A stretch of DNA of 64,000 bases, taken from the NCBI RefSeq assembly GCF_025642155.1, contig NZ_CP106798.1:2852001-2916000 (forward strand), read 5' to 3'. Source of the stretch: Streptomyces sp. HUAS 15-9 (GTDB taxonomy: Bacteria > Actinomycetota > Actinomycetes > Streptomycetales > Streptomycetaceae). Below the pieces are notes generated by a model. The model was not told the origin of the DNA, ran no database searches, and saw nothing but the letters and a program-made list of their open reading frames with translations. This document shows positions 45,117-56,500 of this stretch, piece after piece; position 1 is the first letter of the stretch; every line of letters starts with the position of its first letter. The position numbers and the translations under genes are program-made.

Positions 45117-46405
45117 CGACCACCCGTCCGCCGGCCGCCCTCACCGAGCCGGCCGAGCGGGTCGGCCGGGGCTGGACGGCGGCGCTCTCGCTGGCCAACG
45201 GGGCGATATGGGTGGGCTGGTTCGGGCCGCTGCAGATCCTGCTCGCCTCCCAGGCGGGGGACTTCGCGCCCGGCTCCGGCATGTCCAAGGAGACGATGCT
45301 GGCGTGGGTCACGGGCGTGGGCGCGGTCGTGTCCCTGATCGCCAACCCGGTCTTCGGCGCGCTGTCCGACCGGACCACGTCCCGATGGGGCCGCCGCACG
45401 CCGTGGATCGTGACCGGCGCGGCGGGCGGCGCGCTGTCGCTGCTGCTGCTCGCGGGCGCGAGCGGGGTGTGGACGATGGCGCTGGGCTGGTGTCTGGTCC
45501 AGCTGACGCTCAACGCGGCCTTCGCGGCGGTCACGGCGGCGGTGCCGGACCGGGTGCCCCGGCTTCAACGGGGCGCGGTGGGCGGCTGGTTGGGGGCGGC
45601 GCAGATCCTCGGCGTGGTCGGCGGGACGGGCCTGGCGACGGCGGCGGGCGGGATCGGGGCCGGGTATGTGGCGTGCGCGGTGTTCACGCTCGCGGGCGTG
45701 CTGCCGTACGTCCTGCGCTACGAGGACCTGCGGCTGGCGGACGCGGACCGGCCGCCCTGGGACTGGCGGGGCTTCCTTGCGGGCTTCTGGCTGAGTCCGC
45801 GCCGCCACCCCGACCTCGGCTGGGCCTGGCTGACCCGTTTCCTGATCAACCTCAGCAACTCCCTGGTCCTGCTCTACCTCCTGTACTACCTGCGCGACCG
45901 CCTCCTCCCCCAAGCTCTCGACTCCGCTCGAGCAGGGGGGACCCCCATCCCCGACCCCGACGAGGGCGTGCTGATCCTGACGGCGGTGAACGGCCTGACC
46001 CTGCTGGGCACGGTCGTGGTCGGCGGGGTCTGGTCGGACCGGGTGGGCCGGCGCAAGCCGTTCGTGCTCTGGTCGGGCGCGCTGATGGCGGTGGCGACGG
46101 CACTGCTGTCGGCGTGGCAGACCTGGCCGGGCGCGATCGTGGCGGCGGCGGTCCTGGGCATCGGCTTCGGCGTGTTCACCTCGGTCGACTTCGCCCTGAT
46201 GACGGACGTCCTGCCGAAGGCACTGGACCGGGGCAAAGACTTGGGCATCATCAACGTGGCCAACGCCCTCCCCCAGGTAGCCGCCCCCGCCCTCGCCGCC
46301 CCGATCGTGACCTACCTGGGCGGCTACCGGGTGCTGTACCTGGTGGCGGCGGTGATCGGACTGGCGGGGGCGGGGCTGGTGGGGCGGATACGGGGGGTGG
46401 AGTGA
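45113..46405 (+). CDS. MFS transporter coupled to the beta-glucosidase
   Basis: 430 residues, about 12 membrane segments, ATG overlapping the GH1 stop. NPVFGALSDRTTSRWGRRTPWIVTGA resembles glycoside/pentoside/hexuronide and related sugar-transporter-like MFS proteins. Probably imports the substrate of the GH1 enzyme. A 44-bp palindromic repeat is inserted in frame at 45905-45948, adding LLPQALDSARAGGTP in the loop after a membrane segment. Confidence 0.9.
   Translation: MTTTRPPAALTEPAERVGRGWTAALSLANGAIWVGWFGPLQILLASQAGDFAPGSGMSKETMLAWVTGVGAVVSLIANPVFGALSDRTTSRWGRRTPWIVTGAAGGALSLLLLAGASGVWTMALGWCLVQLTLNAAFAAVTAAVPDRVPRLQRGAVGGWLGAAQILGVVGGTGLATAAGGIGAGYVACAVFTLAGVLPYVLRYEDLRLADADRPPWDWRGFLAGFWLSPRRHPDLGWAWLTRFLINLSNSLVLLYLLYYLRDRLLPQALDSARAGGTPIPDPDEGVLILTAVNGLTLLGTVVVGGVWSDRVGRRKPFVLWSGALMAVATALLSAWQTWPGAIVAAAVLGIGFGVFTSVDFALMTDVLPKALDRGKDLGIINVANALPQVAAPALAAPIVTYLGGYRVLYLVAAVIGLAGAGLVGRIRGVE
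45905..45948 (+). repeat. 44-bp palindromic interspersed repeat, copy 1
   Basis: Begins CTCCCCCAAGCTCTCGAC and ends AGGGGGGACCCCCAT, with a CTCGA-centred palindrome. It lies within the MFS gene without breaking its frame. Copies 2 (49859-49902) and 3 (60642-60685, opposite orientation) differ at only a few positions. Confidence 0.9.
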
Positions 46406-46420
46406 GCGCCCGGGACGCCG

Positions 46421-46567
46421 ATGCCACTGCACGGTCACAAGTACGCCATCGACGCGACGGTCGCTGAGACCGCGCTCCGTCAGCCGGGCCCCGTGGCCGT
46501 CCTCACCTCGGACGCCGACGACATGCGAAAGCTCTGCGGCCGTCGGGTCAAGGTCATCCCGCTCTGA
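46421..46567 (+). pseudogene. C-terminal remnant of a PIN-domain (VapC-like) protein
   Basis: A 48-codon frame encoding GHKYAIDATVAETALRQPGP and VLTSDADDMRKLCGRRVKV, which matches the last third of PIN-domain ribonuclease toxins, including two of the acidic positions. The N-terminal part with the first catalytic Asp is absent and no antitoxin gene is nearby. Most likely a decayed fragment between the MFS gene and era. Confidence 0.65.
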
Positions 46568-46609
46568 CACAGGGAACCGGCACTCCCCGGACGAACTCGC
46601 CCGCCCGGA

Positions 46610-47563
46610 TCAGAACCCCAGCCGCCGCAGCTGCTTCGGGTCGCGCTGCCAGTCCTTGGCGACCTTGACGTGGAGGTCGAGGAAGACCGGTGTGCCGAGC
46701 AGGGCCTCGATGTGCTTGCGGGACTTCATGCCGACCTCCTTCAGACGCTTGCCCTTGGGGCCGATGATGATGCCCTTCTGGCTGGGGCGCTCGATGTAGA
46801 GGTTGGCGTGGATGTCGAGGAGGGGGCGGTCCGCGGGGCGGTCCTCGCGGGGGAGCATCTCCTCCACGACCACCGCGATGGAGTGCGGCAGCTCGTCGCG
46901 GACGCCCTCCAGGGCCGCCTCGCGGATCAGTTCCGCGATCATGACCTGCTCGGGCTCGTCCGTGAGGTCGCCCTCGGGGTAGAGCGCCGGGCCCTCCGGC
47001 AGCAGCGGGACGAGCAGGTCGGCCAGCAGGCCCACCTGCTTGTCGCCGACCGCCGAGACCGGGACGATCTCCGCCCACTCGAAGCCCAGCTCCTTGCCGA
47101 GCTGGTCGATCGCGATCAGCTGCTCGGCGAGGGTCTTGGAGTCCACCAGGTCGGTCTTGGTGACGACGGCGACCTTGGGGGTCTTGCGGATCCCGGCCAG
47201 CTCCTTGGCGATGAAGCGGTCGCCGGGGCCGATCTTCTCGTTCGCCGGAAGGCAGAAGCCGATCACGTCGACCTCGGCCCACGTGGTGCGGACCACGTCG
47301 TTGAGGCGCTCGCCGAGCAGCGTGCGCGGCTTGTGCAGACCGGGGGTGTCCACCAGGATCAGCTGGGCGTCGGGCCGGTGCACGATGCCGCGTACCGTGT
47401 GCCGCGTCGTCTGCGGCTGGTTCGCGGTGATCGCCACCTTCTTCCCGACCAGAGCGTTCGTGAGGGTGGACTTGCCCGCGTTGGGGCGGCCCACGAAGCA
47501 GGCGAAGCCGGCGCGGTGGACGGCCTCGGCCGACTGCTCGGATGACTGGGTGCGAACGCTCAT
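46610..47563 (-). CDS. era: GTPase Era
   Basis: 317 residues from ATG 47563. G1 GRPNAGKST, G3 DTPGLH and G4 TKTD are intact, and the C-terminal KH domain has GIIIGPKGKRLKEVG. Era binds the 3' end of 16S rRNA and assists 30S assembly. In related genomes era directly follows the cytidine-deaminase-like gene of the phoH-ybeY group; here they are separated by about 5 kb. Confidence 0.97.
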   Translation of the reverse strand: MSVRTQSSEQSAEAVHRAGFACFVGRPNAGKSTLTNALVGKKVAITANQPQTTRHTVRGIVHRPDAQLILVDTPGLHKPRTLLGERLNDVVRTTWAEVDVIGFCLPANEKIGPGDRFIAKELAGIRKTPKVAVVTKTDLVDSKTLAEQLIAIDQLGKELGFEWAEIVPVSAVGDKQVGLLADLLVPLLPEGPALYPEGDLTDEPEQVMIAELIREAALEGVRDELPHSIAVVVEEMLPREDRPADRPLLDIHANLYIERPSQKGIIIGPKGKRLKEVGMKSRKHIEALLGTPVFLDLHVKVAKDWQRDPKQLRRLGF

Positions 47564-47640
47564 GGCGCCCATTCTCCCTGATCCACAAGGCCGGGCCGCA
47601 CGGTGAGTGCACGGTGAGGTTCCGGAAACCCCCTCGCAAC

Positions 47641-47678
47641 GAAACGTCACGGAAACACACCTGTACGCTACCGGAAAC
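47641..47678 (+). promoter_or_regulatory. candidate GlnR-type box upstream of amt
   Basis: GAAAC occurs at 47641, 47652 and 47674, with GTACG at 47663, a regular 11-bp spacing. GlnR boxes of actinomycetes follow gTnAC-n6-GAAAC repeated at 22 bp. Two GAAAC half-sites are exactly 22 bp apart; the gTnAC positions are degenerate. Binding by GlnR, the nitrogen regulator, is inferred. Confidence 0.45.
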
Positions 47679-47736
47679 GCGTACCCAGGAATCTCTGACG
47701 AGCCCCCGCACCGTTGGAGACGACGTTGGAGACGAC

Positions 47737-50334
<2,598 letters not shown>

Positions 50335-50425
50335 GGGTGCGGACCCCCCACGGGCGGAGTCGGGACGGCGGTCGGGCGGGTGCGGCCCGGTGCGGTCGGG
50401 CGCCCGGCCGCCGAGAGCGGGCGGA

Positions 50426-51754
50426 TCAGGTGAGGGTGAGGGTCAGGACGCCGGAGTACGAACCCGGAGGCGTGAACGCCGGTACGTCCAGGGAGAGTCC
50501 GGCGTCCACGGTGAACTCGCCGCCGGTGACCGTGCCGTCGGGGGTCGACGCCAGCGTCGCTCCCGAAGCGCCCACCGTGCCCGCGGAACCGGCCTTGCAA
50601 GTGCTCGGGCTGCCCGCCTTGGTCGCGCAGGCGGGGGTCCAGCTCAGCTTCCCGGCGTCGATCTTGGCGCCGGGACCGGTGAAGTCGGTGACCTTGCCGG
50701 TCAGGGACCAGCCCGCGGGCCCGCCGCGGAAGTCCTTGACGGTCACGGTCCGCAGGGTGCCCGTGGAGGCGCCGCCCTTGCCGAATTCGACCGCCGAGAG
50801 CGCGACGGCGTCCCCGGCCTGGGACATGGACAGGGTTCCCGCCTTGACGGTGGTGGTCAGTTTCTGGCTGCCGGCGGGGACGGGCGTGGTGTCGTTCACG
50901 ACGTAGGCGGCGGGACCGGCGCCCTTGTCGGCGTTCCAGGAGGCGCCCTCGTACGCGACGATCCCGGTCGTCGTCCTGTCGTTGACGGTGATCGGGGCGC
51001 TGAAGGAGCCCTGGGCGTCGGCCGTCGCGGTCGCCGTGTCCGCGGTCTGGGTGTCCCCGGACCGTCCGGCGAGGGTGATGGTGGCGCCCGGCGTGAAGTC
51101 GCTGCCGCTGACGGTGACACCGGCACCGGGGTTGCCGGATGCCGAACTCAGCGAGATCGCCCGGGTGTTGGTGGGCGTGCCGGAGGTCGCCGTGACGGTC
51201 TCCGACACCGGGGCGGGCGGTGTGATGACCGTGCACGGGGTGTCCAGCTCCAGGATGTAGCTGGTGTGGATGTTGTAGTCGCCGGGCGAGAGGGTGATCG
51301 CGCCGGGCGTGGTGAGGGTGAACGTCCCGGTCATGGAGAACGACGGGAAGGCGCCCTTCCCCGGCACCGGGGTGTTCTTCTTCGGCCCGGCGACCGTGAC
51401 CGAGCCGGTCTGCGCACCGCCGAGGGTGACCTTGCCGGTCGGGGTCATGATGTCGGCCGGCAGGGCGATGTCGGTGGGGTTGCTGGCGGCGGGCGTGACG
51501 ACCGTGTAGGTCACGGTGACCGTGTCGCCCACCTTGGGACTCGTGTTGTCCACCGAGACGCTTGCGGTGGTGGTGCCGTCGATCGGCGGGATGCCCGCGA
51601 CCGCGGGCGGGATGCAGTGCGTGGCGAAGTCCACGTTCGTGCCCGCGGCACCGGCCGGGCAGGCCAGCGCTCCGCCCGCGGTGACCGCGAGCGCGGTCGC
51701 CCCGAACAGCGACGCCCAGCGCCACCGTCGGGATCTTCGGACTGTCGAACCCAT
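50426..51754 (-). CDS. secreted WxL-like surface protein with Ig-like domains
   Basis: 442 residues from ATG 51754, preceded by AGGAGGGGG. Signal peptide (RRWRWASLFGATALAVTAGGALA), then Ser/Thr/Gly-rich beta domains including an IPT/Ig-like segment (SGSDFTPGATITLAGRSGD), then a C-terminal region with VKDFRGGPAGWSLTGKVTDF and a final YSGVLTLTLT. The W-S-L motif and context suggest a WxL-type cell-surface domain, but the second Trp motif is not kept. It is next to the WxLIP-like gene, the usual partner of WxL proteins in Firmicutes. Confidence 0.75.
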   Translation of the reverse strand: MGSTVRRSRRWRWASLFGATALAVTAGGALACPAGAAGTNVDFATHCIPPAVAGIPPIDGTTTASVSVDNTSPKVGDTVTVTYTVVTPAASNPTDIALPADIMTPTGKVTLGGAQTGSVTVAGPKKNTPVPGKGAFPSFSMTGTFTLTTPGAITLSPGDYNIHTSYILELDTPCTVITPPAPVSETVTATSGTPTNTRAISLSSASGNPGAGVTVSGSDFTPGATITLAGRSGDTQTADTATATADAQGSFSAPITVNDRTTTGIVAYEGASWNADKGAGPAAYVVNDTTPVPAGSQKLTTTVKAGTLSMSQAGDAVALSAVEFGKGGASTGTLRTVTVKDFRGGPAGWSLTGKVTDFTGPGAKIDAGKLSWTPACATKAGSPSTCKAGSAGTVGASGATLASTPDGTVTGGEFTVDAGLSLDVPAFTPPGSYSGVLTLTLT

Positions 51755-51846
51755 GGGATGCCCCCTCCTGAGGGTTGCGGGCGCAGCGGCTCGGCTGCGC
51801 CGACAGGGGGCCATTGATGTGCAGGTCACGTGAGAAGTCAATGGAG

Positions 51847-51886
51847 ATGCCGCAGAAAACTGACGGTTCATCAGTTTCTGCGGCAT
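51847..51886 (-). terminator. terminator after the small secreted protein
   Basis: ATGCCGCAGAAAACTGA pairs with TCAGTTTCTGCGGCAT (16 pairs, one bulged A) around a short loop. It ends the transcript of the 51928-52404 gene before the WxL-like gene. Confidence 0.8.
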
Positions 51887-51927
51887 CCGGAACGAACCGC
51901 TCAGTCAGATCAGTTGTATCGGTCGGA

Positions 51928-52404
51928 TCAGTCGAAGACGAACGGACCCGGCGACTGGTTCGCCGTCGCCGTGCAGGTGATCGTGATGCCGAAGACGGTC
52001 ATCCGCAGCGAACCGCCGTGCGCCTCCAGGCTGTCGCCGGAGGCCACGGTGCCGCTGAGCGGGCCGACGCTGACCGGGTCCCCGGCTGCCATGGCCGGGT
52101 TCTTCGTCCCGCTGAAGACGGTGGTGCCGCCGCTCGCCTTCACCAGGGTGAGCTTGGAGGTGATCGAGTCGGCCGACACGGCGAGCGGTGCGGTGACCGC
52201 GCTGGACGTGAGGGTGATGGTGGCCGAGGTTCCGCTCTGGGTGGCGGTGAGTGTGGCCGCACCGCCGCCGAAGAGACCGCAGTCGGCGGTGATGGTCGCC
52301 GACTGGGGGGTGACGGCGACCGCGGTGGGTGCGAACGCGAGGCCGGTGACCGCGAGGGCCCCGACCGTCAGTGCCGCACCGGTTACTGAGCGCTTGCCTC
52401 TCAT
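51928..52404 (-). CDS. small secreted protein of unknown function
   Basis: 158 residues from ATG 52404. Signal peptide (MRGKRSVTGAALTVGALAVTGLAFAPTAVA), then a compact Thr/Ser/Ala-rich beta-type domain with two cysteines (DCGLFGG and ITCTATAN), which could form one disulfide. No named family is recognised. Together with the two neighbouring genes it forms a secreted/surface group. Confidence 0.72.
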   Translation of the reverse strand: MRGKRSVTGAALTVGALAVTGLAFAPTAVAVTPQSATITADCGLFGGGAATLTATQSGTSATITLTSSAVTAPLAVSADSITSKLTLVKASGGTTVFSGTKNPAMAAGDPVSVGPLSGTVASGDSLEAHGGSLRMTVFGITITCTATANQSPGPFVFD

Positions 52405-52603
52405 GGGGAATCCGGCTCCCTTCCCGTTCGTGGGAATGCCATGTGGGGATGGACGGGATGCCTGTCTCAGGTGGGTGCGGGCACACTGAAAGGCTCGGAC
52501 CTGACGGTCCGTCGGAACTTGCGTTCTCATTGATGCGCAGGAGGCAGGGAACGACAAGGTTGAATTCCGGCCGACCTGTCGTTCGGTAACGCTTCAAACA
52601 CCC

Positions 52604-52957
52604 TCAGCCCGCGGAAACGGTCACCCGAACAACCCCGTCCGGCCCGGCCACCAGCACCGGCGTCCCGGCCCCACCCAGGTCCCGTACGGCCGCCAGATCC
52701 TCCGCCGATGCAGTGTCCGCAGACGTCACAACCGCCGCCGCCTCGAGGGACTTCGCCCCGGACGCCACCGCCATCGCCACCGCGGTCCGCAGAGCGCTGA
52801 GCTTCAGCGAGTCGAGAGCGACGGTCCCGGCGACATACGTACGGCCCGTCTCGTCACGTACGGCCGCGCCCTCGGGCACGTCGTTGCGGGCCCGCGCGGA
52901 ACGGGCCAGGGTGACGATCTTGCGGTCCTCGGGGTCGAGCGCGTTGCTGTCGGTCAT
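52604..52957 (-). CDS. cytidine-deaminase-like protein lacking catalytic residues
   Basis: 117 residues, annotated in relatives as cytidine deaminase from fold similarity (EGAAVRDETGRTYVAGTVALDSLKLSALRTAVAMAVASG). The catalytic C/H-A-E is replaced by LSA, and the PCxxC zinc motif is missing; the protein has no Cys or His at all. It cannot bind the catalytic zinc in the usual way, so deamination is unlikely. It belongs to the phoH-ybeY-era neighbourhood. Confidence 0.75.
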   Translation of the reverse strand: MTDSNALDPEDRKIVTLARSARARNDVPEGAAVRDETGRTYVAGTVALDSLKLSALRTAVAMAVASGAKSLEAAAVVTSADTASAEDLAAVRDLGGAGTPVLVAGPDGVVRVTVSAG

Positions 52958-53010
52958 GCCCTGAGCATACGGAGCACGGCCCCGCGCACCCCGCCACGGG
53001 GTACACCGTC

Positions 53011-53370
53011 TCAGGGGCGGTCGAGGCGGAGCCGGTCGGCGCGCGGCAGTCCGGCGACGACCAGGTCGTACGAATCCTCGATGAGCTCCCGGACCAGACG
53101 CTCCGGGAGCTCACCGTCGACGGTGACCGTGTTCCAGTGCCGCTTGTTCATGTGATAGCCGGGGGCGATCAGGCCCTCGTACTCACCGCGCAGCCGGACC
53201 GCGTCCTCCGGGTCGCACTTGAGGTTGACCGTGAGCGGCCGCTCGTCCAGCGAACTCAGCGCGAACATCTTGCCCAGGACCTTGAAGACCGAGACCCCCG
53301 GGCTGAACGGGAAGTCCTCCACCACCGCGTTGAACGACAGACAGAAGGCGCGCAGCTCCTCGGGTGTCAC
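53011..53370 (-). CDS. MmcQ/YjbR family protein
   Basis: 119 residues. CyaY-like fold with FPFSPGVSVFKVLGKMFALSSLDERPLTVNLKCDPEDA and YHMNKRHWNTVTVDG, typical of MmcQ/YjbR proteins, which are thought to bind DNA. The start overlaps the end of the CBS-domain gene by 4 bases. Confidence 0.9.
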   Translation of the reverse strand: MTPEELRAFCLSFNAVVEDFPFSPGVSVFKVLGKMFALSSLDERPLTVNLKCDPEDAVRLRGEYEGLIAPGYHMNKRHWNTVTVDGELPERLVRELIEDSYDLVVAGLPRADRLRLDRP

Positions 53371-54668
53371 TCGGACTCCTCGTCCCGCTCCGCCGGCTGC
53401 CCCACCGGCTCCACCAGCACGGTCACGATCTTGTTCCGGCGGCCCGCGGCGGCCTCCGCCGTCAGCCCCAGTCTCCGCCCGTCGGGCAGCTCGACCTCGG
53501 CCGAGGCACCGGCGATCGGCACCCGGCCCAGCGCCTTGGCCAGCAGTCCGCCAACGGTCTCCACGTCCTCGTCGTCGTACTCCTCGAGCCCGTACAGCTC
53601 ACCGAGGTCCGTGATGTCGAGGCGGGCGGTGACCCGGTAGCGGTCGTCGCCCAGCTCCTCCACGGGCGGCAGTTCACGGTCGTACTCGTCGGTGATCTCG
53701 CCGACGATCTCCTCGAGGATGTCCTCGATGGTGACGATGCCCGCGGTCCCGCCGTACTCGTCGATCACGACGGCGACGTGGTTGCGTTCCTTCTGCATCT
53801 CGCGCAGCAGATCGCCGGCGTTCTTGGTGTCGGGCACGAAGAACGCGGGCCGCATGGCCGTGGACACCAGGTCGTTCTCGGCGTCACGGCTGATGTGCGT
53901 CTTGCGGACCAGGTCCTTCAGATACACGATCCCGACTATGTCGTCCTCGCTCTCCCCGGTGACCGGGATGCGCGAGAAGCCCGAGCGCAGCGCGAGGGTG
54001 AGGGCCTGGCGGATGGTCTTGTAGCGCTCGATGACGACCAGGTCGGTCCGGGGGACCATGACCTCCCGTACGAGCGTGTCGCCGAGTTCGAAGACCGAGT
54101 GCACCATGCGGCGCTCCTCGTCCTCGATCAGGGACTCCTGCTCGGCGAGGTCGACCAGCGCGCGCAGCTCCGCCTCGGAGGCGAAGGGACCGCGACGGAA
54201 GCCCTTGCCGGGGGTCAGGGCGTTGCCGATGAGGATCAGCAGCGAGGGGATCGGGCCCATGATCCTGGCCAGCGGCAGCAGGACGTACGCGGCAGCCGTC
54301 GCCGTGTTCAGCGGGTGCTGGCGGCCGATGGTGCGCGGGGAGACACCGACGGCGACGTACGACACGAGGACCATGACGCCGATCGCGGCGAGCAGCGCCT
54401 GCCAGGTGACGTCGATCTCCTGGAGGCAGGCGTAGGTCACCAGGGCCGCGGCCGCCATCTCGCAGGTGACGCGGACCAGCAGCGCCACGTTGAGATAGCG
54501 GGTCGGGTCGGCGGCGACCTGGGCGAGCCGGGCGCTGCCGCGCCGCCCGGACTTCACCGCCTCCTCCGCGCGGAAGCTGGAGACCCGCGCGATACCGGCC
54601 TCGGCGCAGGCGGCGAGCCAGGCGACGACGACGAGGGCGATCGCGCCGATGACGATCTGCGGACTCAT
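53367..54668 (-). CDS. CNNM/CorC-HlyC family membrane protein with CBS domains
   Basis: 433 residues. N-terminal DUF21 with about four membrane helices, two CBS domains (VMVPRTDLVVIERYKTIRQALTLALRSGFSRIPV... and VAVVIDEYGGTAGIVTIEDILEEIVGEI) and a C-terminal CorC domain (VETVGGLLAKALGRVP). Family members are linked to Mg/Co efflux. It is between ybeY (9 bases) and mmcQ (overlap). Confidence 0.93.
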   Translation of the reverse strand: MSPQIVIGAIALVVVAWLAACAEAGIARVSSFRAEEAVKSGRRGSARLAQVAADPTRYLNVALLVRVTCEMAAAALVTYACLQEIDVTWQALLAAIGVMVLVSYVAVGVSPRTIGRQHPLNTATAAAYVLLPLARIMGPIPSLLILIGNALTPGKGFRRGPFASEAELRALVDLAEQESLIEDEERRMVHSVFELGDTLVREVMVPRTDLVVIERYKTIRQALTLALRSGFSRIPVTGESEDDIVGIVYLKDLVRKTHISRDAENDLVSTAMRPAFFVPDTKNAGDLLREMQKERNHVAVVIDEYGGTAGIVTIEDILEEIVGEITDEYDRELPPVEELGDDRYRVTARLDITDLGELYGLEEYDDEDVETVGGLLAKALGRVPIAGASAEVELPDGRRLGLTAEAAAGRRNKIVTVLVEPVGQPAERDEESE

Positions 54669-54677
54669 CGGAGCCGC

Positions 54678-55175
54678 TTACGAGACCGTCGGCGCCGGGG
54701 ACGGGCCGGTCAGGCCCTTCTCATGGCGCCAGCCGTCCACGATGGCGGCCTGCAGGCCGAACATCTCGGCCTTCTCGTCGGGCTCCTCGTGGTCGTAGCC
54801 GAGCAGGTGCAGCACGCCATGGACGGTGAGCAGGTGGAGCTCCTCGTCCATGGAGTGCTGCGTGGGCGCCTCGGCCCCCTGCTTGGCGGCGACCTCGGGG
54901 CAGAGCACGATGTCGCCGAGGAGTCCCTGCGGGGGCTCCTCCTCGTCCTTGGCCGGCGGCCGCAGCTCGTCCATCGGGAAGGACATGACATCGGTCGGGC
55001 CGGGCAGGTCCATCCACTGGATGTGGAGCTGCTCCATGGCGTCGGCGTCCACGACGATCACCGAGAGCTCGGAGAGCGGGTGGATGCGCATCCGCGCGAG
55101 CGCGTAGCGGGCGATGTCGAGGATCGCCCGCTCGTCGACCTCGGTTCCGGACTCGTTGTTGACGTCGATCGACAT
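54678..55175 (-). CDS. ybeY: rRNA maturation endoribonuclease YbeY
   Basis: 165 residues. [13 protein letters not shown] is the zinc-binding H-x3-H-x5-H motif. It processes the 3' end of 16S rRNA and takes part in ribosome quality control. It is 15 bases downstream of phoH on the same strand, with hlyC following. Confidence 0.96.
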   Translation of the reverse strand: MSIDVNNESGTEVDERAILDIARYALARMRIHPLSELSVIVVDADAMEQLHIQWMDLPGPTDVMSFPMDELRPPAKDEEEPPQGLLGDIVLCPEVAAKQGAEAPTQHSMDEELHLLTVHGVLHLLGYDHEEPDEKAEMFGLQAAIVDGWRHEKGLTGPSPAPTVS

Positions 55176-55190
55176 GGTGGTGCCGTGTCT

Positions 55191-56258
55191 CTACTTCCCC
55201 TTGTGCCCGGACCGGCCCCGGCCGCCCTTGTGGGTGCCGTTCTCGGTGCCGTGCTTGTCGTCGTACTTCTCGTACGCGTCGACGATACGGCCCACCAGCT
55301 TGTGCCGTACGACATCGTGGGACGACAGCCGGGAGAAGTGGACGTCGTCCAGGCCCTCCAGGATCTCCTGCACCTGCCGCAGACCGCTCTTGGTGCCGTT
55401 CGGCAGGTCGACCTGCGTCACGTCACCGGTGATCACGATCTTCGAGTCGAAGCCGAGACGGGTGAGGAACATCTTCATCTGCTCGGGGCTCGTGTTCTGG
55501 GCCTCGTCCAGGATGATGAAGGCGTCGTTCAGCGTACGGCCGCGCATGTACGCCAGCGGCGCCACCTCGATGGTCCCCGCCGCCATCAGGCGCGGGATGG
55601 AATCCGGGTCGAGCATGTCGTGCAGCGCGTCGTACAGCGGGCGCAGATAGGGGTCGATCTTCTCGTAGAGCGTGCCGGGCAGGAAGCCGAGGCGCTCGCC
55701 GGCCTCCACGGCCGGCCGGGTCAGGATGATGCGGTTGACCTGCTTGGACTGCAGGGCCTGCACCGCCTTGGCCATGGCGAGGTAGGTCTTGCCGGTACCG
55801 GCGGGGCCGATGCCGAAGACGATCGTGTGCTTGTCGATCGCGTCGACGTAGCGCTTCTGGTTGAGGGTCTTGGGGCGGATCGTGCGGCCGCGCGAGGACA
55901 GGATGTTCTGTGTCAGCACCTGGGCCGGGGTCTCCTCCGGGCCCTCCCCGTTCTCGCTCGCCCGCAGCATCGCGATCGAGCGTTCCACTGCGTCCTCCGT
56001 CATCGGCTGCCCCGTGCGGAGCACCAGCATCATCTCGTCGAACAGGCGCTGGATGAGGGCGACTTCACCGGGGTCGCCGACCGCGCTGATCTCATTGCCC
56101 CGGACATGGATGTCGGCCGCCGGGAAGGCCTTCTCGATCACGCGCAGGAGGGAGTCGCCGGAACCCAGCACGGTGACCATCGGGTGCTGGGCAGGGACCG
56201 TGAACTGTGCTCTCGCCTGTCCCTGCGCGGGGGTGTGAGCTGTGGGTGTCTGAGTCAT
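55191..56258 (-). CDS. phoH: PhoH family protein
   Basis: 355 residues. P-loop ATPase with [19 protein letters not shown] (Walker A), [25 protein letters not shown] (Walker B region) and an N-terminal helical part. The C-terminus is basic. PhoH and YbeY neighbour each other in most bacteria and are thought to act together on RNA. First gene of the group. Confidence 0.95.
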   Translation of the reverse strand: MTQTPTAHTPAQGQARAQFTVPAQHPMVTVLGSGDSLLRVIEKAFPAADIHVRGNEISAVGDPGEVALIQRLFDEMMLVLRTGQPMTEDAVERSIAMLRASENGEGPEETPAQVLTQNILSSRGRTIRPKTLNQKRYVDAIDKHTIVFGIGPAGTGKTYLAMAKAVQALQSKQVNRIILTRPAVEAGERLGFLPGTLYEKIDPYLRPLYDALHDMLDPDSIPRLMAAGTIEVAPLAYMRGRTLNDAFIILDEAQNTSPEQMKMFLTRLGFDSKIVITGDVTQVDLPNGTKSGLRQVQEILEGLDDVHFSRLSSHDVVRHKLVGRIVDAYEKYDDKHGTENGTHKGGRGRSGHKGK

Positions 56259-56500
56259 GGGCCGGCGCTGTAGGCCTGCGGTTCCTCCTCATCATGGCCG
56301 CGTAGCTGAGGGCGGCCTCGCGATTCCAAGGGTACGACGGGGCACTGACAACGCCGTAGGGCTTTTCGGCGTCCGGCTGTGCAGCCGTGAGCCCTGCATG
56401 CGCTCCCGGGCGTGCGGGCAGAATGCGCCGTGTCACGCCTCACGTGGTCGTGGGCCACGTCACCCAGGGCCACCTGTCCGAAGGAAGCAGGTCGGCCGCC

